The notes under the pieces: generated by a model
Database searches by the model: none
Told to the model about the DNA's origin: nothing
The model's input: only the letters and a program-made list of their open reading frames with translations
Program-made: the position numbers and the translations under genes
Part shown: positions 57,694 through 64,000 of the stretch, piece by piece
Position numbering within the stretch: the first letter of the stretch is position 1
Layout of the letters: each line of letters starts with the position of its first letter
DNA from: Roseisolibacter agri
Lineage (GTDB): Bacteria > Gemmatimonadota > Gemmatimonadetes > Gemmatimonadales > Gemmatimonadaceae
Length of the DNA stretch: 64,000 nt
Direction of reading: 5' to 3'
NCBI RefSeq assembly: GCF_030159095.1
Contig: NZ_BRXS01000003.1
Span: 248,001 to 312,000 of the forward strand

Positions 57694-60273
57694 CTATCGG
57701 CCGCGCGGCGGATCGAGGATCACGTCGATGCGGTCGGCCATGTCCTGCCAGTGTGCGCGCGCCATCCCCGCCGACAGCGCGGCCGAGCGACGCGCGGTGT
57801 CGCGGAGCGTGCGCAGCTCACCGCGGGCGAGCGCGGGGAGGTCCGTGCGCGGCACCGCCGGCGGCGCGAGCAGCGCCGGGAGCTGCTGCCCCGGCCCGCC
57901 CGGTCCACCGCCACCGCCGGCGCCCTGACCGCCGGCCGGCGGCGCGGGCGGCGCCACGAGCGCGCCGAGCCGCTCCACGTGCACGCGCTGCAGCGCGCGG
58001 CGGTTCGCGTCGGGCGCGGCGACCGACGGCACCGCGCCCCACAGCGCGCGCCGCACGTCCGCGAGGTACGCCGTCGGCGCGTAGGCCGCGTCGGGCGTGC
58101 GCGCCTCCGCGTCGGCGAGGCGCGCCAGCCGCGCGGCCGCGAGCATCTGCGTCAGCACCGCCGCCTGCGCGTTGGCCAGCGACGACGCGCCCGACTGCGG
58201 GCCGATGCGCGACAGGATCTCCTCCGGCGCCAGCCACGCCGGCGTGCGCAGCACCTGCTCGGCCAGGAACGCCACCGCCTCGCGCTGGCGCGCGCGCGGC
58301 ACCGCGCGGTACGCGGGCCCCGCCTGGTCCGCCGTGCGCGCGTCCACCTCCACGCCGCCGATCGTCGTCACCGCGTGGTTCATGTACGTCGCCCACATGC
58401 GCATCGCCTCGCCGTACAGCTCCGCGAGGTCGTCGTAGTCCTCGCCCGGCTTCGTCGTCCACTCCACGAGGCTGGGCACCACGCGGCGCAGGTTGGCGAC
58501 CGCGTACGTGCCGGCGCGCACCGGATCGTCGCCGAGGTCCTCGGTCTGTGCGCGTGGGTCCACGCCGCCGAGCTGCTGCGGCACGTAGCGGTAGGCCAAC
58601 GGGCCACGCTGCGCCATCAGCCAGCCGTGCAGCGTCGCGCGCTCGTCCTCGGGGGTGCGCGCCTGCGGGAGCGCGCGGTAGCCCCAGTTGATCACGAAGT
58701 CGTCGTACGGGCCGAGGCGTCGGATGAAGTCCTTCGGCGCCAGCCCGTCCCCAGGCTGCGCGACGTAGTTCTGCCGCGCGTAGTCCATGATCGTCGCCGA
58801 CACGCCGTAGCGCCGCACGAACGACGCGCGCCGCAGCGAGTCCACCGGGAACGCGCTCGACGCCACCATGTTGTGCGGGAGGCCGAGCGCGTGCCCCACC
58901 TCGTGGGTGATGACCTGGCGCATCGTCTCGCCCATGAGCTCCTCGGGGATCTCGAGCGTGCGCGCGGCGGGATTCGCGGCGCCCGTCTCCACCATCAACC
59001 GGTTGCGGTACGACCGCATGTGGTTGTGGTACCACGTGATGTCGCTCTCGATGATCTCGCCCGTGCGCGGGTCCGAGGTGCTCGGCCCCACGGCGTTGCG
59101 CACGAGGCTCGCGGCCCAGCGCACCACCGAGTAGCGGATGTCCTCGGGATCCCACTCGGGGTCCTCGGCGCGCGACGGCGGATCCTTGGCGAGGATCGCG
59201 TTCCGGAAGCCCGCGACCTCGAATGCCTTCTGCCAGTCCTGGATCCCCTGCCGCACGTAGGGCCGCCACTTCGCGGGCGTCGCCGGATCGAGGTAGTAGA
59301 CGATCGGCTTGATGGGCTCCACCAGCTCCCCGCGCAGGTAGGCCGCGGTGTCCTTGGGCTCCAGGCGCCAGCGACGGATGAAGCGCTGCGACGCGGCCTT
59401 CTGCTCGTCGAGGCCGTAGTTCACGCGCTCGACGGCGAAGAAGCCGACGCGCGCGTCGGCGTAGCGCGGGCGCATGGGCGTCTTCGGCAGCAGCACGAGC
59501 GACTGCCGCATCTCGAGCGTCAGCGCGCCGCCGCTGCGGTCCGACGGCGGCTCGGCCGCGTCGAACGTCTGCGTGTGGCGCACCTCGACGTTCATCGGGA
59601 AGCTGCGCACCGTGCTGACGTAGCTGCGCGCGGGGTCGAGGCGGCGCACCTGGTACTGGCGGCGCTGGGCGGCGGTGAGCCCGGCGATGGCGGGCGTGTC
59701 GCCGGCGAAGAAGTCGGTGACGTCGACGACGGCGGTCGCGCTGTCGCGGCCCCCGGCGCGCCCGAAGGCCTGCACCGGGAAGGCGGCGAGGATCGGGCCG
59801 ACGTTGTTGCTGGCGACGGAGAGCGCGATCGGGAGCGAGTCGTCGGCCACGGCGTCGAAGCCGATGCTGCGAAGCACGAGGCGGTCGCCCGTGCGCTCCC
59901 AGCGGACCACGCGGTCCTCGACCGACGTGCCGGCGGAGACGAAGCCGTCGAAGTTCGACGGCACGCCGGCGACGCGGCTGACGAGGAGGAAGTCGCGCGC
60001 GAGCAGCGAGTCGGGCACCTCGAACAGCCACCGGTCGTCGACGCGGTGGACGGTGATGCCGCCGGCGTCGGTGACGGCGCGCGCCGTGACGACCTGCGCG
60101 TACGGGCGCGGCGCGCGGCGCGGCGGCTGCGCGCTGGTGGGGCCGCCGGGCGTCGCGGGTGCGCCCGCCGCAGGAGGCGTCTGCGCGGGCGTGGCGGGGG
60201 GCTGCGCCATGAGCGGCGCGAGGGGAAGCGCGGCCAGGGCCGCGAGCACACCGGGGCGGACGGAGCGTCGCAT
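57694..60273 (-). CDS. Secreted zinc-dependent metalloprotease (DUF5117/DUF5118 type)
   Basis: The product has 859 residues with a signal peptide (to APLMAQ). The zinc site is HEVGHALGLPHN near residue 454, a gluzincin/metzincin-like HExxHxxGxxH pattern. N-terminal DUF5118-like and DUF5117-like modules precede it (WLFEVPDSLLARDFLLVSRVAG, NNVGPILAAFPVQAF, MRPRYADARVGFF). Typical family segments are YYLDPATPAKWRPYVRQGI, DIRYSVVRWA and SIMDYARQNYV-like ATIMDYARQN. A Gly-rich loop (GGQGAGGGGGPGGPG) lies near the C-terminus. Bacteroidetes homologues are secreted or periplasmic proteases. ATG 60273 has a TACCTT box about 24 bases upstream. Downstream is the GHL10 gene (gap 102 bases). Confidence 0.93.
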   Translation of the reverse strand: MRRSVRPGVLAALAALPLAPLMAQPPATPAQTPPAAGAPATPGGPTSAQPPRRAPRPYAQVVTARAVTDAGGITVHRVDDRWLFEVPDSLLARDFLLVSRVAGVPSNFDGFVSAGTSVEDRVVRWERTGDRLVLRSIGFDAVADDSLPIALSVASNNVGPILAAFPVQAFGRAGGRDSATAVVDVTDFFAGDTPAIAGLTAAQRRQYQVRRLDPARSYVSTVRSFPMNVEVRHTQTFDAAEPPSDRSGGALTLEMRQSLVLLPKTPMRPRYADARVGFFAVERVNYGLDEQKAASQRFIRRWRLEPKDTAAYLRGELVEPIKPIVYYLDPATPAKWRPYVRQGIQDWQKAFEVAGFRNAILAKDPPSRAEDPEWDPEDIRYSVVRWAASLVRNAVGPSTSDPRTGEIIESDITWYHNHMRSYRNRLMVETGAANPAARTLEIPEELMGETMRQVITHEVGHALGLPHNMVASSAFPVDSLRRASFVRRYGVSATIMDYARQNYVAQPGDGLAPKDFIRRLGPYDDFVINWGYRALPQARTPEDERATLHGWLMAQRGPLAYRYVPQQLGGVDPRAQTEDLGDDPVRAGTYAVANLRRVVPSLVEWTTKPGEDYDDLAELYGEAMRMWATYMNHAVTTIGGVEVDARTADQAGPAYRAVPRARQREAVAFLAEQVLRTPAWLAPEEILSRIGPQSGASSLANAQAAVLTQMLAAARLARLADAEARTPDAAYAPTAYLADVRRALWGAVPSVAAPDANRRALQRVHVERLGALVAPPAPPAGGQGAGGGGGPGGPGQQLPALLAPPAVPRTDLPALARGELRTLRDTARRSAALSAGMARAHWQDMADRIDVILDPPRGR

Positions 60274-60392
60274 GGGATGGGGTGAGGGGCGGCGGCAAGG
60301 TACGGCCGGGGGCAGTCCGGCGCCGCCGCACGGCGGCATTTCGACCGTTGTCGCACAACCCGTCGCGCGGTGGACGCCCGCCGCGCCGCTCG

Positions 60393-61370
60393 CTAGCGCC
60401 GCTGCGCGCGCGCGCAGCTCGCGGGCAGCACCTCCAGCACCGCGCCGGCGAGGGCGTCCGCCAGCTGCGGACGGCGCAGCGCGCGGCGCCGCACGAGGCG
60501 GATGGTGCGCGTCGGCACCGGGTCGTCGAAGGCGCGCACCAGCCGGCGCTGCGCCGCCGTGGGCAGCTCGGCCGCCGCGAGCGCCGGCAGCAGCGTCATC
60601 CCCTGCCCGCGCTCGACGAGGCGCTTGAGCGTCTCGAGGTTGCCGCTCTCGAACCGCGCGCGCCCGGGCCCCGTTGGCGCGGCCCCGCGCGCGCCGCGCG
60701 CCTCGCGCTGCCCGCACAGCCGCACCGCCTCGCTGCGCAGACAGTGTCCCTCGGCCAGCAGCCAGAGGTCGTCGAGCGAGAGGTCGGCCGCGGCGAGCGT
60801 GTCGCGACCTGCCAGACGGTGCCCCGCGCCGACGTAGCCCACGAACGGCTCGTGGAAGAGCGCGCGCTCGTCCAGCTCGGCCGCCGGCCCGGCCGGCGTC
60901 GCCAGCAGCGCGACGTCGAGCGCGTCGTGGCGCAGGCCATCGAGCACGTCGTCGGTGAGCCGCTCCTCCACCACGAGCTCCAGCCGCGGATGGCGGCGCG
61001 CCAGCTCGTCGAGCACGCGCGGCAGCAGGTACGGCGCGAGCGTCGGGATGACGCCGAGGCGCAGCTCGCCGGCGACGTCGCCGTCGGCGCCCTGGCCGAG
61101 CTCGACCACGCGCGCGGCCTCGCGCAGCACCACGCGCGCCTGCGCCGCGACCTGCGCGCCGAGCGCGGTGGGGACGACGGGCGCGCGCGTGCGGTCGAAG
61201 AGCGTGGCGCCGAGCGCGCGCTCGAGCTTCCCGAGCTGCATCGAGAGCGTCGGCTGCGTGACGTGGCAGGCGGCCGCGGCGCGCCCGAAGTGGCGGTGCG
61301 TGTCGATGGCCACGACGTAGGCGAGCTGCGTCAGCGTGAGCGAGCCGAGCTGGGCGAGCGGTGCATCCAT
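60393..61370 (-). CDS. oxyR: OxyR, LysR-family peroxide sensor
   Basis: The product has 325 residues with an N-terminal helix-turn-helix of the LysR type (LTQLAYVVAIDTHRHFGRAAAACHVTQPTLSMQLGKLE is the HTH region, shown here only in part). The regulatory domain has both redox cysteines at the right spacing: C210 in LLAEGHCLRSEA and C219 in VRLCG, nine apart as in E. coli C199 and C208. The NLETLKRLV-GMTLLPALA segment follows as in OxyR. It should form an intramolecular disulfide with peroxide and turn on peroxide defence genes, none of which is beside it. ATG 61370 has TATGCT six bases upstream, so the mRNA may be leaderless. Confidence 0.93.
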   Translation of the reverse strand: MDAPLAQLGSLTLTQLAYVVAIDTHRHFGRAAAACHVTQPTLSMQLGKLERALGATLFDRTRAPVVPTALGAQVAAQARVVLREAARVVELGQGADGDVAGELRLGVIPTLAPYLLPRVLDELARRHPRLELVVEERLTDDVLDGLRHDALDVALLATPAGPAAELDERALFHEPFVGYVGAGHRLAGRDTLAAADLSLDDLWLLAEGHCLRSEAVRLCGQREARGARGAAPTGPGRARFESGNLETLKRLVERGQGMTLLPALAAAELPTAAQRRLVRAFDDPVPTRTIRLVRRRALRRPQLADALAGAVLEVLPASCARAQRR

Positions 61371-61376
61371 GCCCGC

Positions 61377-61382
61377 AGCATA
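61377..61382 (-). promoter_or_regulatory. Candidate -10 box of a leaderless oxyR transcript
   Basis: TATGCT on the minus strand, six bases before the oxyR ATG (61371-61376 between). No Shine-Dalgarno site fits. In the rest of the 61371-61793 gap I see only the heptad array at 61645 and G+C-rich sequence. Confidence 0.4.
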
Positions 61383-61644
61383 GACGGGCTCGATGGGAGA
61401 AGCAACGGAATCGATTTCCCCGATGAACCCATCCGCAGACGCGGAGACAGGGCGAGTCGGGTGGTCATGGTCTGGCGCGTCGGCTCCGGCGGCGGGACGG
61501 GCTGCGGCTCCCACTGATCGCGGTCGCTGCGGAGCCCCCGACGGCGCTGCGCGCGTCGGGTCTCCTTGCTGCGATCAGAGGTCGCCTTCGCCCGCCCCGC
61601 CGCCTTCGCCAGCAGGCATGGTCGCCCTGGCCGGCGCGCTGGCC

Positions 61645-61693
61645 GCTCACCGCTCACCGCTCACCGCTCACCGCTCACCGCTCACCGCTCACC
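61645..61693. repeat. Heptad array GCTCACC, seven exact copies
   Basis: Seven uninterrupted copies (49 bases) in the divergent gap between oxyR and the DUF4097 gene, about 100 bases before ATG 61794. It is the only array in the window that is not at a 3' gene end, so copy-number change could alter transcription. Confidence 0.92.
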
Positions 61694-61793
61694 TCCCATC
61701 CACCCGAAGAGGGACGCGCGCCGACAAACCCTCCGCCGACTGCCGCTGTCCCATACCCGCCTGCCTTCATCGTCTCCCTGGCCCGAGCCTGCC

Positions 61794-62612
61794 ATGCGCG
61801 CTGCCGTCCTCCCGACCACGCTGCGGATCGCCCCCGCCCTGCTCCTCCTCGTCGGCGCCTCCGCGGGCGCGCAGGCGCGCGACGCGCGCGAGTGGCTGGA
61901 GGACTGCCGCAGCGGACGCTGGGGCGGCGACGACGCGCGGGCGTGCGACGTGCGCGAGGTGACGCTCCCCGCGCGCGCGCGCGTGGTGGTCGACGGCGGC
62001 GACAACGGCGGCGTCACGGTCACCGGGTGGGACCGCAACGAGATCCGCGTGGTCGCGCGCCTGCAGGCGCAGGCCGACCGCGACGCCGACGCGCGCGCGC
62101 TGCTCCAGGACCTGCGCATCGAGACCGACGGGACGATCCGCGCCAGCGGGCCGCGCCGGCGCTCGCGCGAGTCGTGGTCGGTGAGCTTCGACGTCTACGT
62201 GCCGCGCCGCACCGACCTGTCGCTCGACACGCAAAACGGCGGCGTGCGCATCTTCGACGTCGAGGGCGCGGTGCGCTTCAGCGCGGTGAATGGCGGCGTC
62301 GTGCTCGACGACCTCGCGGGCGACGTGCGCGGCGAGACGCAGAACGGCGGCGTCAACGTGACGCTCGCCGGCAACCGGTGGCGTGGCGAGGGGCTGGACG
62401 TGCGCACGCAGAACGGCGGCGTGCGCCTGTCGATCCCGTCGGGCTACGACGCGCAGCTCGAGACGGGCACGGTGAACGGCCGCTTCGACATCGACTTCCC
62501 GATGACCGTCAGCGGCCGCATCGACCGCACGATCCGCACGCAGCTGGGCTCCGGCGGCCCGACGATCCGGGTGCGGACGACGAACGGCAGCGTGTCGGTA
62601 CGCCGGCGCTGA
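61794..62612 (+). CDS. DUF4097-family secreted beta-helix protein
   Basis: The product has 272 residues with a signal peptide (to SAGAQA). An N-terminal short Cys pair (EDCRSGRWGGDDARACDV) is followed by a beta-helix-like repeat domain in which each rung has the NGG motif: DNGGVTVTG, TQNGGVRIFD, VNGGVVLDD, TQNGGVNVT, TQNGGVRLS and TNGSVSV. This is the DUF4097/putative adhesin pattern. Such proteins are exported and may bind at the surface. The C-terminus (SVRRR) is basic. No neighbouring gene belongs to an obvious operon with it. Confidence 0.87.
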   Translation: MRAAVLPTTLRIAPALLLLVGASAGAQARDAREWLEDCRSGRWGGDDARACDVREVTLPARARVVVDGGDNGGVTVTGWDRNEIRVVARLQAQADRDADARALLQDLRIETDGTIRASGPRRRSRESWSVSFDVYVPRRTDLSLDTQNGGVRIFDVEGAVRFSAVNGGVVLDDLAGDVRGETQNGGVNVTLAGNRWRGEGLDVRTQNGGVRLSIPSGYDAQLETGTVNGRFDIDFPMTVSGRIDRTIRTQLGSGGPTIRVRTTNGSVSVRRR

Positions 62613-62770
62613 CCAGCGCGCGACTCCTCGCTGCGCCGCGGCTCGGCGTGCGAGGCGCGAGCATTCGGCAAGTCCGGCGCGGCGCTCAAACCCGAGGTCC
62701 TTCGCGGCGCTGCGCGCGCCCGGGGCGACAACGCGTGGCGGCGGAAATCGTCCTGGCAGGCGGAGGCGAC

Positions 62771-62833
62771 CTGTGATCACAGCAAGGAGACTCACGCGCA
62801 GCCGTGAGGCTCCGCAGCGGCCGTGATCACCGG
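62771..62833. other. Two GTGATCAC palindromes in the convergent gap
   Basis: CTGTGATCACAG (62771-62782) is a perfect 12-base palindrome, and CCGTGATCACCGG at 62821-62833 repeats the core 50 bases on. They could be operators, methylation sites or chance. The gap 62613-62886 shows nothing else. Confidence 0.3.
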
Positions 62834-62886
62834 GAGCCGGAGCCCGCCGCGACGATGCCCGCCGCGGCGCGACGAACCCCGAGGCC

Positions 62887-63600
62887 TCAGCGCTGCAACC
62901 GATACCCCGTCTTGCGCACCGTCAGCAGGTGCCGCGGATTGGCCGGATCGTCCTCGAGCTTGCGGCGCAGCTCCAGCACGTGGGTATCGACCGTCCGACT
63001 CGTCACGCTCGCGTCGTAGCGCCACACCTCGCGCAGCAGCTCGTCGCGCGTCACCACCGCGCCGTCGTGCCGCAGCAGCGCGACCAGCAGCTCGTACTCC
63101 TTCGGCCGCAGCGCGATCGGCGCGCCGGCGCGCGTCACCTCGTGCGTCGCCGGGCACACCTCCACCGCGCCGAAGCGCTCGCGCGGCGGCGCGGGGCGCG
63201 CGGCGCGGCGCAGCAGCGCGTCCACGCGCGCCAGCAGCTCCAGCAGCCCGAACGGCTTGGTGACGTAGTCGTCGGCCCCCAGGCGCAGCCCACGCACCTT
63301 GTCCGCCTCGTCGCCGAGGGCGGTGAGCACGAGCACCGGCGTCGCGTCGCCCGCGCCGCGCAGCGTGCGCAGCACGTGGAAGCCGTCGCCGTCCGGCAGC
63401 ATGAGGTCGAGGATCACGAGGTCCGCCGCCTCCGCCTGCAGCGCCGCGAGGCCGGCCTGCGCGCCGCCCGCGACGCGCACCGCGTAGCCCTCGAACGCGA
63501 GGTTGTGGCGCAGCCCCTCGGCCAGCACGGTGTTGTCCTCGACGACCAGGATGCGGCGCGCGCCGGCGCCGTTGGCGGAAGACGACGTCGCGGCGCTCAC
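62887..63600 (-). CDS. OmpR/PhoB-family response regulator
   Basis: The product has 237 residues from GTG 63600. The receiver domain has the acidic pair ED (21-22 in ILVVEDN), the phosphorylated D65 in LVILDLMLPDGDGF and K115 region in DDYVTKPFG. The winged-helix DNA-binding domain is at 137-237 (LRPKEYELLVALLRHDGAVVTRDELL, SRTVDTHVLELRRKLEDDP, LLTVRKTGYRL). Its start overlaps the stop codon of the histidine kinase gene upstream (GTGA), so the two are co-transcribed. Signals sensed are unknown because the kinase sensor part lies outside the window. Confidence 0.93.
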   Translation of the reverse strand: MSAATSSSANGAGARRILVVEDNTVLAEGLRHNLAFEGYAVRVAGGAQAGLAALQAEAADLVILDLMLPDGDGFHVLRTLRGAGDATPVLVLTALGDEADKVRGLRLGADDYVTKPFGLLELLARVDALLRRAARPAPPRERFGAVEVCPATHEVTRAGAPIALRPKEYELLVALLRHDGAVVTRDELLREVWRYDASVTSRTVDTHVLELRRKLEDDPANPRHLLTVRKTGYRLQR

Positions 63601-64000
63601 GCCAGCGCCTCCGCGACCGCGTCGCGCGCGGGCGAGTCGTGCGCGATCGGCGTCGGAACCTGTGCCACGGGCAGGCGCACCGACACGCGCGTGCCGCCGC
63701 CGGGGGCCTCGCCGATCCACGCCTCGCCCTCCATCGCACGCACCAGGTCCGCGACCACCGCGAGTCCCAGCCCGCTCCCGGTGCGGTCGCCCGCCTGCCG
63801 GTCGCGCGCGAGCCGCACGAACGGCAGCCACACGCGCTGCCGGTCGCGCGGCGCGATCCCCGGGCCCGCGTCGTCCACCGTGATCCGCACCGTCGTCTCC
63901 GTCTCCGCGATCGCGGCCACGCGGATCGTCTGCGCGGGCGCGCCGTAGCGCAGCGCGTTGTCCAGCAGGTTGAGGAGGATCTGCCGCAGCGCGCCCGCCT
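63597..64000 (-). CDS. Sensor histidine kinase, C-terminal part
   Basis: Only the last 134 or so residues are in the window. They contain the HATPase domain: the N box (LLNLLDNALRYGAPA), G1 box (DDAGPGIAP), F box (VWLPFVRL) and G2 box (GSGLGLAVVADLVRAMEG). The frame is open to the window edge, so the sensor, HAMP and His-dimerisation domains lie beyond 64000. It overlaps the response-regulator gene by four bases. Confidence 0.92.
   Translation of the reverse strand, partial: AGALRQILLNLLDNALRYGAPAQTIRVAAIAETETTVRITVDDAGPGIAPRDRQRVWLPFVRLARDRQAGDRTGSGLGLAVVADLVRAMEGEAWIGEAPGGGTRVSVRLPVAQVPTPIAHDSPARDAVAEALA

Noticed and set aside
55555-60285. A 1576-codon open frame on the plus strand
   Set aside because: It lies entirely antisense to the GHL10 and metalloprotease genes, has Arg/Ala/Gly/His-rich low-complexity sequence and no domain. 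Long antisense frames are normal at this G+C level. The same applies to 3329-6403 (+), 14451-18428 (-), 23566-27522 beyond 25323 (-) and 42783-45293 (-).

Overview
The window is 64 kb of chromosome, very rich in G and C and densely coding on both strands. It carries 46 protein genes, no transposase or phage genes, and no RNA gene or CRISPR array that I can recognise. An ADOP-type permease paired with PadR, many ECF-sigma and Ser/Thr-kinase signalling genes, Tat-exported and PEP-CTERM proteins, and lipoproteins with bacterial Ig-like (BIG2) domains all point to a free-living, high-GC Gram-negative bacterium. Gemmatimonadota (Gemmatirosa or Gemmatimonas-like) is my best inference. There is no rRNA in the window to confirm it.

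Layout. 0-14 kb: an ECF sigma factor with its membrane anti-sigma partner, a DUF3072 protein, a giant CPBP membrane protease, an aldo/keto reductase, a nitrilase-family amidase, a Tat-exported HisC-like aminotransferase, a guanidinium-type SMR exporter, a PEP-CTERM protein, an M19 dipeptidase and a FrnE-like DsbA protein. 14-17 kb: a PadR regulator coupled to an ADOP permease. 17.4-27.6 kb: a signalling island made of an ECF sigma factor, a large anti-sigma protein, a Sel1-repeat protein, two Ser/Thr kinases and a YfbK-like vWA protein. 27.8-34.8 kb: a cupin and three tandem lipoproteins with BIG2 and RCC1 repeats. 35-40 kb: a leftward operon with overlapping genes (BIG2/DUF2135 lipoprotein, CsgG-like protein, outer-membrane protein, unknown protein). 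40-50 kb: four LuxR-family regulators in two paralogous pairs, interleaved with a NAGPA-like glycosidase, a di-haem cytochrome c and a second PEP-CTERM protein. 50.6-64 kb: an RND pump subunit, a PH-domain protein, rhomboid, GHL10 glycosidase, DUF5117-type metalloprotease, OxyR, a DUF4097 protein and an OmpR-family two-component pair cut by the window edge.

Two features stand out. First, a promoter-like signature (GCAA-[GC]-[TC], 14 bases, CGT-[CG]-TC) lies before both ECF sigma genes and before the vWA gene. The anti-sigma protein of the second locus and the vWA protein also share a carboxypeptidase-regulatory-like domain. Together these suggest one envelope-signalling circuit. Second, intergenic spaces are filled by at least four families of long imperfect inverted repeats (called A to D here) and by arrays of 7-base repeats. 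These elements sit next to stop codons and occupy five of the eight convergent gene junctions, so they look like a dedicated class of transcript-end or boundary elements.
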